A stretch of 64,000 nt of DNA from Fallopia convolvulus (Eukaryota; Streptophyta; Magnoliopsida; Caryophyllales; Polygonaceae): positions 9,537,979 through 9,601,978 of the forward strand of contig OZ024733.1 in NCBI GenBank assembly GCA_964016875.1, written 5' to 3'. Below are positions 10,214 to 20,513 of this stretch, in pieces. The position numbers and the translations under genes are program-made. The first letter of the stretch is position 1, and the number at the start of each line of letters is the position of its first letter. The notes beneath the pieces are model-generated. The model was not told where the DNA came from. It saw nothing but the letters and a program-made list of their open reading frames with translations, and searched no databases.

Positions 10214-12787
10214 ATGCTAGCTCGTTCCTCCCGAGGAACACTTGAGCTTGAGTTTGTGAGTGATCCGGAAAGTATTCTCAAGGAAGCCCGAAGAAGGAAA
10301 AGGATGGCGAATCAAGCTCTCCATGTTGATGAGGAGTTGGCTCAACTTAGGGCCGAAATGGCTAGATTGCAACTTGAGAGGGACAATCAAGAGGAGGTGG
10401 CAAGAAGAGAACGGGAGCAACGGATGAGAGCCGAGGCTCAACTCAACGCTCTACCGCGGAATGCACGCCAATACATGCATCCGGAGTTGAGGGTACCCGA
10501 GCCGGCTATTGTGCTTCCCGAGGTTGCCAAGAATTTTGAGATCAAGACGCAATTCATCTCCCTCATCAAGCGTGATCAATTCGAGGGCCGTCCACATGAG
10601 TGTCCCATAGAGCATGTTAAGCGATTTGTGGATATGTGTGAGACGATCTCCACCGACGAGGAGACATTGGAGTATATGCTTCTAAAGGCGTTCAAATGGT
10701 CACTTGGGGGCAAGGCCACACATTGGCTCGAGAGCCAAGCTCCTAGGTCAATCACAACTTGGAAGACACTCTATGACGCTTTCTTGATGAAGTTCTTCCC
10801 GCCCTCAAAGACAACCGAGTTAAGAAGGAAGATTGCAAGCTTTCAACAAGGTCCGAATGAGCCCCTCTTCGAAGCATGGGACCGTTTCAAGGAGATGTTG
10901 CGCCAATGTCCTACTCATGGCCAACAACCATATGTACTTCAAGACATCTTTTTCCAAGGCATCAATCCGGTAACGAAGGACAAGCTCAATCTCCACACCG
11001 ATTGTGGGTTCATAGACTTGACACCGGATCAAGCTTGGGAGCTACTTGACAAGCTATCCGATTATGAGGCCATGTATGGGGTGAGTCAAGCTAGCAAGGA
11101 GGTGAAAGTTCAAGGTGAAGGTGCAAGAAAGTTATATGATCCAAAGGGAGAAGACATTGATAGGGATGTGAAGCTCCAATTCCTTGAAGGTGAAGTGAGC
11201 AAGCTTAAGAGGCAAGTCCACTACTACAAGCAAAATGCTAGAGCTTGTGAGGAGTGTGGATCCTTTGCACATGCTACACAAGTTTGTCCGAATGAGAGCC
11301 AAGTACGCTTGGCCGAGCGAATTGAGGAGGAAAACTATGTTCGAGGAAATTTCGGTGGAAGAGGCAATTTCAACAATGGTGGCAATGGCCGGTGGAACAA
11401 CGGTCAAGCTCAAGGCTACAACAACAACTTCAACCAAAACGAGCCAAGGGCGCCATCACCACCATATAGACCACCGGGATTCAATGAGTTACAAACATTT
11501 GCTCAAGAGATGAGAGATGGGTTCAAGGAGATGAGGACCCAATTCAATGAGTTTGGTGCATGGAGGAGGCAAGTCGACAATCAATTTGCTCAAATTGCGA
11601 CTCAAGCCCCGAGAGAGAATGGGAGACTTCCGGGCCGACCTGAGGAGAATCCTCGAGCTCAAAACAATCAAAATGAAGTCCGGGCAATTGGATTGAGAAG
11701 TGGCCGAAACCTACCCGAGCCACACGTGCCTAAGAAGAATGAAGAGAGTCGGACCAACTTACCCAGCAAGTCGGGTCCGACATTCCCCGAAGTCGACCCA
11801 GCAAGAAGATCGACTCCTTCACCACGGACCGAGGTCGAGAGCAACTCGGGACCGACGTACACAGACCTTGATCCAACTCCTCTGCCTCGGACCAAGAGTC
11901 ACAACATCGGGCCCGACATGGTGCCCAAGTCGGTCCAACCAGGAAATGTTGCAAGTGAAGTAGGGAAGTCCAAGGAGGTTGATCCAAGCAAGATTCAAGG
12001 TGCAACGATTCTTCCATATCCCTCAAAGAAGCCGAAAGATGTTGTTGAGAACAAGTTCAAGAGGTTTCTCAAACTCTTGCAAGGCTTGAACATCTCTATC
12101 CCGTTCACCGATGCATTGAGTGAGATGCCATCTTATGCCAAGTTTTTAAAGGAGATTTTGAGCAAGAAGAGGTCCATAGTTGAAATGCAAGATGAGGTCA
12201 AGACCTTGGAGTTACCGCAAAAGCTAGGAGATCCCGGTCGTTTTGCTATAACCATTGGTGTGGGGTCTCAAAATTTCCAAGCCTTATGTGACCTTGGGGC
12301 AAGTGTTTCGGTGATGCCCGCTAGCATTTGGAGAAGAGCAAATTTGGGTGAAATGGAGCCGGCCGATATGTCCCTAACTATGGCCGACGGTTCCATCATC
12401 AAGGCTAAGGGAATATTGAATGACGTTCCGGTGCGAGTTGGAAAGTACTTTGTCCCCGATGATTTCGTGATCTTGGACATGCATGAGGATCCCTTGGTCC
12501 CAATAATCTTAGGAAGACCATTCTTAGCTACGGCGGGGGCAAGGTTTGATGTCAAAAACGGCAAGGTTTCCTTTGAGATTGGTGAAGAAAAGGTCGATTT
12601 TTACTTCAACAAGGCCTTGAATGAGCCGGACGCCTTGGCTATCCTCAAACTTGAAGAGAGTGCTAAGAGAAAAGGTGAAGAAGTGGAAGTTGCTAGAGAG
12701 GTCGTAGTGTTGAGAAGTGATGAAGGGTTCAATAAACAAATACAAGCAAGGGAGTTGTTGGAGCAAATTGAGGATCAAGATGAGTAA
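10214..12787 (+). CDS. Athila Gag-protease polyprotein
   Basis: An intact ORF of 857 codons from this ATG. The frame is open from 10,166, but that ATG lies in the probable leader intron, so I prefer 10,214. Order of parts: a basic coiled-coil-like N-terminus (EELAQLRAEMARLQLERD); a Retrotrans_gag domain (about residues 100-300, with WLESQAPRSITTW and FFPPSKTTELRRKIASF); a CX2CX4HX4C zinc knuckle (CEECGSFAHATQVC); a Gly/Asn-rich and then Pro-rich linker; and an aspartic protease (LCDLGASVSVMP, with the DLGA form usual in Athila, and IILGRPFLATAGA downstream). It would form the particle and process the polyprotein. The ORF ends shortly after the protease, where autonomous relatives continue into reverse transcriptase. 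TCGGGCCCGA-type motifs in the linker lie in two different reading frames. Confidence 0.92.
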   Translation: MLARSSRGTLELEFVSDPESILKEARRRKRMANQALHVDEELAQLRAEMARLQLERDNQEEVARREREQRMRAEAQLNALPRNARQYMHPELRVPEPAIVLPEVAKNFEIKTQFISLIKRDQFEGRPHECPIEHVKRFVDMCETISTDEETLEYMLLKAFKWSLGGKATHWLESQAPRSITTWKTLYDAFLMKFFPPSKTTELRRKIASFQQGPNEPLFEAWDRFKEMLRQCPTHGQQPYVLQDIFFQGINPVTKDKLNLHTDCGFIDLTPDQAWELLDKLSDYEAMYGVSQASKEVKVQGEGARKLYDPKGEDIDRDVKLQFLEGEVSKLKRQVHYYKQNARACEECGSFAHATQVCPNESQVRLAERIEEENYVRGNFGGRGNFNNGGNGRWNNGQAQGYNNNFNQNEPRAPSPPYRPPGFNELQTFAQEMRDGFKEMRTQFNEFGAWRRQVDNQFAQIATQAPRENGRLPGRPEENPRAQNNQNEVRAIGLRSGRNLPEPHVPKKNEESRTNLPSKSGPTFPEVDPARRSTPSPRTEVESNSGPTYTDLDPTPLPRTKSHNIGPDMVPKSVQPGNVASEVGKSKEVDPSKIQGATILPYPSKKPKDVVENKFKRFLKLLQGLNISIPFTDALSEMPSYAKFLKEILSKKRSIVEMQDEVKTLELPQKLGDPGRFAITIGVGSQNFQALCDLGASVSVMPASIWRRANLGEMEPADMSLTMADGSIIKAKGILNDVPVRVGKYFVPDDFVILDMHEDPLVPIILGRPFLATAGARFDVKNGKVSFEIGEEKVDFYFNKALNEPDALAILKLEESAKRKGEEVEVAREVVVLRSDEGFNKQIQARELLEQIEDQDE

Positions 12788-13468
12788 AGGATCAATGCTA
12801 GCCCAAGGAGAAATGAAGAGTATCCTTACTTATATCCTTTTGATGTTGGTGATGACCACAATTCTTCCCAAACTTTTGATTCCTACATTTGTTTAAGTGA
12901 CTTGAAAGATGACTTAGGAGACTCCTACATTTGCCTTAGTGACTTGAAAGATGAATTGGTAGAATCCCCTAGGAATTCTTTGGATAACTTTGGTGTAGGA
13001 AAAGAGGAACATGATGGAGCAAGTAAGGAGAAGAAATCTCATCCGTTGGAGGAGTATGATGAGAGAGGCCCGAGACCGGATAGCCATGCCTATATAGACC
13101 ATCGTTGGTGGTTTTATGGGTATGAAGGCAATGGGAATGGGCATAACAATGGCGAGCAATTCACCGTGTTTCACCCGCCATAAGGTTGAGGTTAGGAAGT
13201 CAAGCTAGTGACTCTAAACGAGCGCTTCTCGGGAGGCAACCCGAGCTAGTAAGCTTTCTTTCGTAATTTTAGTTTGATTTTTCTTAGTTTAGCCTAGCTT
13301 TTCCCTAACCAATCTCTATCTAGTGTTTTGTGGATTTATGGTGTCGTGCATTCTTCAAAGTTGTGTAGGATTTGAGGTGAAATATTTAAATGGAAATATG
13401 GGAAAGAAGTTGCAAGAGGATGGAGTAAAATTGGTGACCCGAATACTCCCACATCGAACCCAAGTACC
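12788..13468 (+). other. Gag-ORF2 spacer; site of missing pol
   Basis: It contains a small ORF (12,902-13,183, 93 codons, acidic start and GNGHNNG-rich end) that resembles no pol domain I know. The Athila landmark AAACGAGCGCTTCTCGGGAG follows near 13,215, which in this group lies after pol. The repeated phrase YICLSDLKD occurs in direct copies at about 12,885 and 12,927. Pol was therefore removed cleanly between the end of the protease and this landmark. Confidence 0.7.
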
Positions 13469-15274
13469 ATGGAGACTAGAGCTTCATCATCTCATGCGGA
13501 AAGGCCGAGGAAGAAGTCCAAGAAGTCAAGGAAAGAGCCAAAGTTGGATGATGTCTACTTGGAGGATGATGAGCAAGTTGAGAGTTATGCAAGGTATATG
13601 GCGCTTGAGCATCACACAAGGTGGCTTGATTGGGACGCCGTGAGGAAGATGGACATGGATCAAGCTCTTCCAAGGTGCTACTCCCATATCGGTCTCAATG
13701 GAATGCTAAGGTGGGACAACACCCACTATCCCGCCCTCACCTCGGAATTCATGGCCACTTTTGAATGCACTTATGATAATGTGGAGGATGAGGAAGGGGC
13801 GATCACTTTCCAATTGGGCAATGAGGACCACAATCTCTCTCTTAGGGACTTGGCTACCTACTTTGGGTTTCCATGCCCAAGAGAAGAGACCGGCGTCGAC
13901 AATGAGAAGGTGAACCAAGTGTGGCGTCATGTGGCCGGGAAGAGCGAGATGAGAAAGGGCGCCTCCACAATCGAGATTGCTAGCCCTCTTTTTCGGGTCA
14001 TGGTGCGAGTTTTGGGGTGTGCAATCTATGCTCGTCATGAGTTGAGCAAGCCGATGAAGGAGGAGATCATGTTGCTCCATGAGATGCTCTTCAACACCGA
14101 GAAGCCCATGAACCTTGCATGGGAGTGGGTCAAGATGGTGCGAGACTTCCAAAGCTCCTCTTGGATCTACTTCGGTGGGATGATAGCAAGGCTCGCCATG
14201 CGTCTAGGAGTTGATCTTGACAAGTATTCTCCGGCTCCGAATGGTGTTGAGTTCATGAACATGAAGTATTTCAAGAAGGCCAACATCATCAAGGAGAAGC
14301 TCTACATGATTTCCTTGGCCCCTCACTCAAACTATGATGGTGTGTCGATCCGGTTAGTGCACAACCTCTATGACCTTTCTCGGTATCAAAATTGGTACCA
14401 AGTGTGGGCCGGCAAGCCACACTCATTTGGTGACCCCGAAGGTGCAAGAGAGGGGCGGCGACAACAATCTCAACACATTCGGTTTACCTCCCCTCCATCT
14501 ACACCGGATTCCGACCAAGACAACTTCGTGTTTGCACCTCGTGGGGAAGACATGGAAGTCGATCAAGAGCAAAATGAAGAAGATGAGCGCTTCCAAGGTT
14601 TGATGGCCGACCTCCGAGCCACGCACTATGCTCCAACACTGGCGGACCGAGGTACACACCAAGTCGGGCCCGACTTCCCTCAACGTCGGTCCAGTTCATT
14701 CCATGGTGGTGAGGTCCCGAGGCATTATGAGCGTGGAGAAGGGAGCGGTGCAAGGCGAGAGCAATTCCAAGGTGGCGGTTATGAAGGCTATGCCCAATGG
14801 TACGGTCCGGGAATGGTGTTTCCCGAGCAACAACAAACTGTGGACATGTCCTTCTTGGCCAACCAAATGGCTCATCTCCAACTTCAACAAGAAAATGTTC
14901 TCCAAGAGGTCCATCAAGTGAATCTCCAACAACAACAAATGTACCAACATCAACAACAAATGTACCAACAACAACAACAAATGCTTCAACAACAAAGCTC
15001 TTTCCAAGCTAGCCAACAAGAGATGAACCGGGCCCTCGGCTACACTAGACGAGAGGTAGAGGAGCTTAGGGAGGTGGAAGACCAAAGGTGGCGGGTCCAA
15101 GATAGCTACAACACATGGATGAGCGGGAACTTCCCTTCCCGTGAGGACCAATGGACACGCCCGGAGCCTCAACTTCAACCACCACCACAAGACTTCTACC
15201 AAGAACAAGTGTACGAGAGGGAGCGGCAAGCAAGGCTCCAAAGAGGACGTAGACGTGACAACCCCTTCGATTGA
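13469..15274 (+). CDS. Athila second ORF (ATHILA ORF-1 family, env position)
   Basis: An intact 601-codon ORF. The N-terminus is basic (RPRKKSKKSRK, possible nuclear signal). Residues of about 50-320 form a globular region (RWLDWDAVRKMDMD, LRDLATYFGFPCPREE, SSWIYFGGMIARLAMRLG) that resembles the plant ATHILA ORF-1 family. A charged linker follows and then a Gln-rich stretch (residues of about 470-520, repeats of QQQMYQ), with an Arg-rich tail. I see no signal peptide or membrane span, so an envelope role is not supported. The function is unknown. The ORF is undamaged in an element that lacks pol, which suggests recent use or very recent insertion. One TCGGGCCCGA motif lies inside it at 14,664. 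Confidence 0.85.
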   Translation: METRASSSHAERPRKKSKKSRKEPKLDDVYLEDDEQVESYARYMALEHHTRWLDWDAVRKMDMDQALPRCYSHIGLNGMLRWDNTHYPALTSEFMATFECTYDNVEDEEGAITFQLGNEDHNLSLRDLATYFGFPCPREETGVDNEKVNQVWRHVAGKSEMRKGASTIEIASPLFRVMVRVLGCAIYARHELSKPMKEEIMLLHEMLFNTEKPMNLAWEWVKMVRDFQSSSWIYFGGMIARLAMRLGVDLDKYSPAPNGVEFMNMKYFKKANIIKEKLYMISLAPHSNYDGVSIRLVHNLYDLSRYQNWYQVWAGKPHSFGDPEGAREGRRQQSQHIRFTSPPSTPDSDQDNFVFAPRGEDMEVDQEQNEEDERFQGLMADLRATHYAPTLADRGTHQVGPDFPQRRSSSFHGGEVPRHYERGEGSGARREQFQGGGYEGYAQWYGPGMVFPEQQQTVDMSFLANQMAHLQLQQENVLQEVHQVNLQQQQMYQHQQQMYQQQQQMLQQQSSFQASQQEMNRALGYTRREVEELREVEDQRWRVQDSYNTWMSGNFPSREDQWTRPEPQLQPPPQDFYQEQVYERERQARLQRGRRRDNPFD

Positions 15275-17006
15275 TCCTATGCATGCCATTGAAGAATAAG
15301 AAATTGTGAGCTTTTCATACTCTTCTCTCTTGCTTTTAAGTTTTGATTTCCTTGTTTGATGGGGACATCAAAATTTTAAGTATGGGGTGGGGGTAAGTGT
15401 GTTCATGATTTCACTTGTTTATGTTTGTTTATTATTTTGAGGATATTTTGTTTGTGTTTCTAGTTTGTGTTTGGGATGTTTGCTTCTTGGTTTGTGGTTT
15501 GATGAAAAACATGAATGATTAATTTGGTCTTGAATGGATGAGTTTTTGGTTTTAGAGAAATTTTTGCAAAAAAATCCATAAAAATTGAAAAATTGTGTTG
15601 AAAACAACAAAAAGATTTTGTGTTTTGTAGGTTTTGGACTAGAAATTCCCATCTTAGATTGCCACAATAAAAGCTAATGATGATGTGAGCATGTAAATTC
15701 CTTTGCATATTTTTGGATAGTTTAGCCTCTTAAATGATGTTGCTTTTGATGTGATCATGATATCTTGCTTGTTTTATTGAACATGTGAGTTCTAGGATGA
15801 GTTCTTATGCAACTAAGTATGAGTGACCCTTGTGAGATTGATTTTTGGCCATTTTAGGGATGCTTGTTCATATTTGCATATCCCTCATTTTTCTTGTGTG
15901 ATTAGCTCATTCATGCTTAGTAAAACTTGCTATTGCGGTGTTTATCTATTTTCCAAGACCGTCATGAGATTTGTCCTAGCATTGTCACATTGATTTTGAA
16001 CTTTGTTCTTTTAGTCACATAAATGTTCCATATCCTACCATGAAGATAATCCTTTGTTTGTAGCCCCATTCTAGCCTAAGCCTTTGTTTGAAACTCCTCA
16101 AAAATATTATTCCTAGCCTTATATGACTTGACCCTTATGGGATTGGACTTTAGAAGAGAGGTTGGGATTGTATTTGAAGAGTTGAGATTCTCTTGGGTTT
16201 AAGGGCAAAGAATGGTGTTATGAATCATGTGGGTAGTGCATCTTTGTTGTACAAAAATGAAAAAAAAAAAAGAAAAGGAAGAAAGAAAATGTTGGAAATG
16301 TAAGGTGGAATAAAGCAAAGAGCTTAAGTGAAGAAAAGGGTCCGACCGAGTTACAAGCAACATCGGGCCCGATGTCATAAGAAAGTCGGTCCAAATGTAG
16401 AAAGTGTTGAAAAATCCAACAAAAAGCGTAAGAGCAAAGATGAAGTGGAATGTTAAGTGAAATTTTGGGTTGAAAGGAAAATGTTAAGTCTTTTGGGTGG
16501 GTGTGAAAGTAATTGTGGAATTTGGTGAAGTTGGTGAGAGTTGTTCAATCCCCATTGTAAGCACCACAAGACCAAATAATTCCCACCTTGAAAAATACCA
16601 AAAGCCCCATTACAACCCGGCCGAATGGAACCTCTTTGAGGACCTCCATTGAGCCAAGTTCGAAATTCTTTGTGTACTTTGCATTAGGCATCTCTAGGTG
16701 GAGGAATTGGTGATATTAGCTTCAATAGTAAAGTCCTTACTTGCATGATTTTTGAGCTTGAGTGTTCATTGCTAAACCCAAACACATGATGAGTGATACA
16801 CATTCACATATCCCTAAAGTGAGGCTTAGTTGCATTGACTTTATTCCTTGGAACACTTAATCATGTGTGATGATGTAATCTTGCTTGAATATCGATCACT
16901 TGTGCTTAAAATGTGTTTTCATACGAGGCTTTACTTGAAGATTATGTTTCGGTCTTGCTTACATTGTTATTGCTTGAGGACAAGCAAGTTTAAGTATGGG
17001 GTATTT
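15275..17006 (+). other. Athila 3' untranslated region with polypurine tract
   Basis: About 1.7 kb without ORFs. It holds an A-rich run near 16,259, one TCGGGCCCGA motif (16,363), the CCCCATTACAACCCGGCCGAAT stretch shared with other Athila fragments here, and the tract AAGTATGGGGTATTT just before the 3' LTR, which should prime plus-strand synthesis. Confidence 0.75.
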
Positions 17007-18502
17007 TGATGTCTCTCTATTTGGTGGTGTTTTCATATGTGATTTCCTTTGTAAATATGTTTCTTTTTCCCCTTTTCTTGTGCGTTTTGTTCCTTTTTAG
17101 CTTAGTTCCCGTATTTCTATGAGATTCGGAGACTACGCACATTTTATGTGTTTTGTAGGTAATCTGGCATGAATCAAGGATCGATTTGAAGGAGGGTCGA
17201 GACATGGAGCGAGGCCCGAGCAAAGGAGGAAAGAGAGGAGCAAGCCATGAAGAAGAACAAGAGGAAAGCCAACAAGAAGAAGGTGGAACGAGGTTCGGAC
17301 CGAGTTGCAACCAACATCGGGCCCGACTTTGAAGTCTCCAACCTCGGACCGAGTTGCACAGTAACTCGGGCCCGAGGTCCTCCGTGTCGGTCCGAGTCGG
17401 TCACTGGACTACTTGGGCCCCAAGGCACGAAATTGTGAACTTCCACTTTTGCCCCTCATCTAATCTATAAAAGGCCCTCTTGTCTTCTAATTTAGGGGGC
17501 TCTCACACAAAAAAAAGGGGGGCTCTCACACAAAAAGGGGGGGGCTCTCACACAAAAAGGGGGGGCTCTCACACAAAAAAAGGGGGGCTCTCACACAAAA
17601 AAAAGGGGGTTCCAAGGGAGCCAAGAGGATTCTTGGAGAGCAAGGAGGAAGGAGAGGAGAAGGAAGAGAGAGAGAATCGGCCAAGGGAGGAAGTCTTGAT
17701 AGGTTTTGTTGGTAGATTTGCTTTGATTTGCTTTGTTCTTGTGGATTTGAAAACCCTTGATTTGAATTTGTGGATTGCTTTGGATTTGAATGAAACTTCG
17801 CTTTGTTTTGAGATTGATTATGATGATTGCTTTCCCTTTTGATTTGATTGCTTTCTTTGCTTGTCACATGGAGTAGATCTCCTTGATCTTGGGTTATGGG
17901 GGAAAACCCTAGCTAGGTTTAGGCTAGAAACCCCAAATTCCATAGCCTTGAGTGTTTGATCTAAGGAACCCACTCTACATAGAGCTACAATTCCTTGCGA
18001 AAGTTGGGAATCAAGGCTTGAGATTGGCAAAGTAGCGAAAGTGAACATGTGTCAATCTCAAGACCTTGCTTCGAAGGGGATTTCCCCAATGATCGATGTG
18101 TAGAAGTGGTTGGAACGAGGGCGAAAGCACTCGATCCTAGTCCGATCATCACTCATTGCTTGAATTGGGGTGGATAAGCCTTAATCTACTAGAGAAGGAA
18201 CCCAAAAGCCCAAGATCTACTTTTAATCTTTGAAGTTCGACAAACCCAGCTACCTCGGGCCCGACTTACCCTACGTCGGTCCCGACTTCCTCTTGTCGCC
18301 AACATCGGGCCCGACTTGACCTCTGTGTCGGTCCCGACTGCTCTCTTTGTTTTCCTTTGTTTTAAGCTCTCTTTTCCAGCTTCCTAGTGTCTAGGCACAT
18401 CAATCGAGTAGACTTCCCGAGTGTTCGACACCCACCACGTGCTACAACGGGGTCGGGTTATAAATTGTATCTCTAGACCCTCGCACACCGTGAGAGCGAT
18501 CA
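17007..18502 (+). repeat. 3' LTR of the young Athila (1,496 bp)
   Basis: It is the same as the 5' LTR apart from one extra minisatellite unit (array about 17,495-17,609) and about four substitutions that I can see, near 17,856, 17,999, 18,317 and 18,341. Confidence 0.95.
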
Positions 18503-18507
18503 AATAC

Positions 18508-19178
18508 AACTCTAGTGTGAAAGTTGAAAATAAAATGAAGATGAATAGAATATGTTGACAAGAAAGAAGAAAAAAATGATGAGCTTCAAAGAAAGTAGTC
18601 TTCATAAGTGTGAAAAAAAAAGAGTTGGAATAGAAAGAGGCAAAAGTGAGAAAGAAAAAAAAGAAACAAAGAGCTTTAATGTGTGATTGGAGTTGGTGAA
18701 GATAAGTTGGAAATGTTAAGAAGAAGAAATGTTGGTTTGAGTTTTAGGATGTTCTATTTCCCGGAGTACCACAAGACCAAAGATGATCCCTTCCAATTTC
18801 TCTTTACCTTGGCCCCATTACAACCCTTGAAAAGTCCTCATGATTTTTATTATGTGTTTGGTCCATAGCGGTGGAGAATTAGGACGTTGATGCAAGCCTA
18901 TGATAGTCTAGTTTTTCATTGTTGATTTTGATTGAAACACATATGCCATAAACACTTGAGAGTGAGAGCAAAGCACATTACCTTTGTGAAGTCTAGAATG
19001 GATGAATGGTCTTTGCTCTATGCTTAAATAAAATGCATGTTATGATGTCTTGGTCAAGTTGTGATTACATGTTGAATTGCTCGATTGATTATGAGATGAA
19101 TGCATGATTACAATGATGTGGTGTGATTTGGATTTATGTCTTGCTTGAGGACAAGCAAGGGTTGAGCATGGGGGAATT
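18508..19178 (+). mobile_element. Right internal part of the outer element
   Basis: Non-coding. It includes the ACCACAAGACCAAA and CCCCATTACAACCC phrases typical of the Athila 3' tail, then GCTTGAGGACAAGCAAGG and the purine tract GAGCATGGGGGAATT before the 3' LTR. Confidence 0.75.
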
Positions 19179-20508
19179 TGATAGCTTGCATTTAGGTATA
19201 GCTTAGGATGCATATTTATATTTGTTTTTGCATGGTTTTGGTTGGTTTTAGTTAGTTTTAGTTTAGTTTCTAGGATCTAGTGTTTTCGGGTAGTTGCACT
19301 TGTTTTGCTCGGTTTTGCAGGTTATTAGGTGATTGAGCAAGGGGGGACGTGATCCAGCTGACTATGGTGGTGCTTTAGAGGATCAAGGTGGAGATAAGAA
19401 GTGGTGCAAGTGAAGATATCAAGAGCCAAGGCCGAAAGGAACAAAGTGAAGGTGAAGGTGGCTCAGTAAGAGAGACGCGGTCGTGCTCCACTATACAAGA
19501 CCGCGTCATCGGTTCTGGTGCAGACAAGTTGGGCCGACGTAGTTGGGATTCGAGATGGGATTTTATGATAGAATGTCTGACGGGTTTTATGTAGTTTTAG
19601 GGAGTTATTTGATCTTAAGTGGTCTTTGGGTATTTAAACCTTGTGTTTGACTTTTCTTTCATACTTTTGGATTTGTAACTTTGGAGACTAGGGTTTTCTA
19701 GAGAGGTTTCTCAAGAGCTCTTCGAACCAAATTTGTAAGTTTGCTTAAATTCAATTATGCATTGCTAAATCTATTGTGTTTGTCTAGTTAAAGTTGTGAT
19801 CTGCATTAGTTGTGAGATTTGATTGATTCCCAATAACCTTGACTAGGTTGATTTCTCTATGCTTAATTGAATCTAAACTAGAGTTTTGTTAGATTGATCG
19901 CCTAATTGAACTTCTAGTTATAACTGAATCTTTTTAATTACCGGTCGGTGTTAATTTGATCAAGAGTATAACTTTAATCAACTTAGGACCGGTTGGACTA
20001 GTTGGATAAGGAAGAGAATTCAATCACAATTACTCTAGATGTTTGGTTGCTCTAGACAATAGTTTCTATTGATAATTGAATCGTAAAGTTGTTGTGAAGT
20101 TGAATCTATGAGGTCTCCTAGGTTACTTAATGATTAGGGTTCTTAGATCCGGTCGGACTATGAACTAAAACTGAGGTTTGGATTACAAATTCACAATAGA
20201 TTAGTGTAGGTATAAAGGGAATCAAGAGAATCAATGATCAACAAAGCAATATCATAATGGATTTATCTAGTTGAACACGATTTTCTCATATTGTTACAAC
20301 TATCTTTGCATTCATACTTTAGATTAAATTTGCATTTAGATTAGTTAGTTACTCATACATTAAACCCCCCTTTTCTAGTTATTACTTGGCACGCAAGTAA
20401 GAACATAAATACACGAGTCTCTGTGGGATCGACCCTTACTTACCATTCTACTCAGTTTTGTTAAGTTAGGTTCTTTGATAGGTATAACAACTAAAAAATA
20501 CTTCACCA
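19179..20508 (+). repeat. 3' LTR of the outer element (1,330 bp)
   Basis: It starts TGATAGCTTGC and ends ACTTCACCA, and is followed by ATGGG. It is diverged from the 5' LTR by frequent substitutions, so it is much older than the Athila inside. A perfect 9-bp inverted repeat, GACGCGGTC/GACCGCGTC, lies at 19,474-19,507. Confidence 0.9.
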
Positions 20509-20513
20509 ATGGG

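Larger units (their letters stand above)
8590..18502 (+). mobile_element. Young Athila retrotransposon lacking pol
   Basis: This is a 9.9-kb Ty3/gypsy Athila-group element with TG...CA LTRs and a 5-bp duplication AATAC at 8,585-8,589 and 18,503-18,507. It carries a perfect tRNA-Asp primer site, a gag-protease ORF, an Athila-type second ORF and a long 3' untranslated tail ending in a purine tract. Between the two ORFs, where reverse transcriptase, RNase H and integrase should lie, there are only about 680 bp with none of these domains. The two LTRs differ by about four substitutions and one minisatellite unit, so insertion was recent. It is structurally a non-autonomous member that still makes Gag and protease. 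Confidence 0.93.
3043..20508 (+). mobile_element. Outer Athila-like Ty3/gypsy element without usable ORFs (LARD-type)
   Basis: This LTR element inserted into a copia protease gene. Both ends are fixed by TG...CA termini and the ATGGG duplication. It has a tRNA-Asp primer site, a decayed internal region of about 2.9 kb in two pieces (6,348-8,584 and 18,508-19,178), and a purine tract before the 3' LTR. A younger 9.9-kb Athila sits inside it. Its 5' LTR has been rearranged by a reverse-oriented gypsy fragment. No gag, protease or pol domain is readable, although the phrase AAACAAGCGCTTCTTGAGAG near 7,648 matches a non-coding landmark of the Athila group and also occurs in the young element near 13,217. 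It must have moved with borrowed proteins. Confidence 0.85.

Noticed and set aside
13469..15274. Retroviral-type envelope protein
   Set aside because: The position fits, but there is no signal peptide, membrane span or cleavage site; only the ATHILA ORF-1 family resemblance is kept.
14696..15289. 197-codon reverse ORF opposite Athila ORF2
   Set aside because: Its Leu-rich translation is the complement of the CAA-rich Gln stretch of ORF2, a shadow frame.
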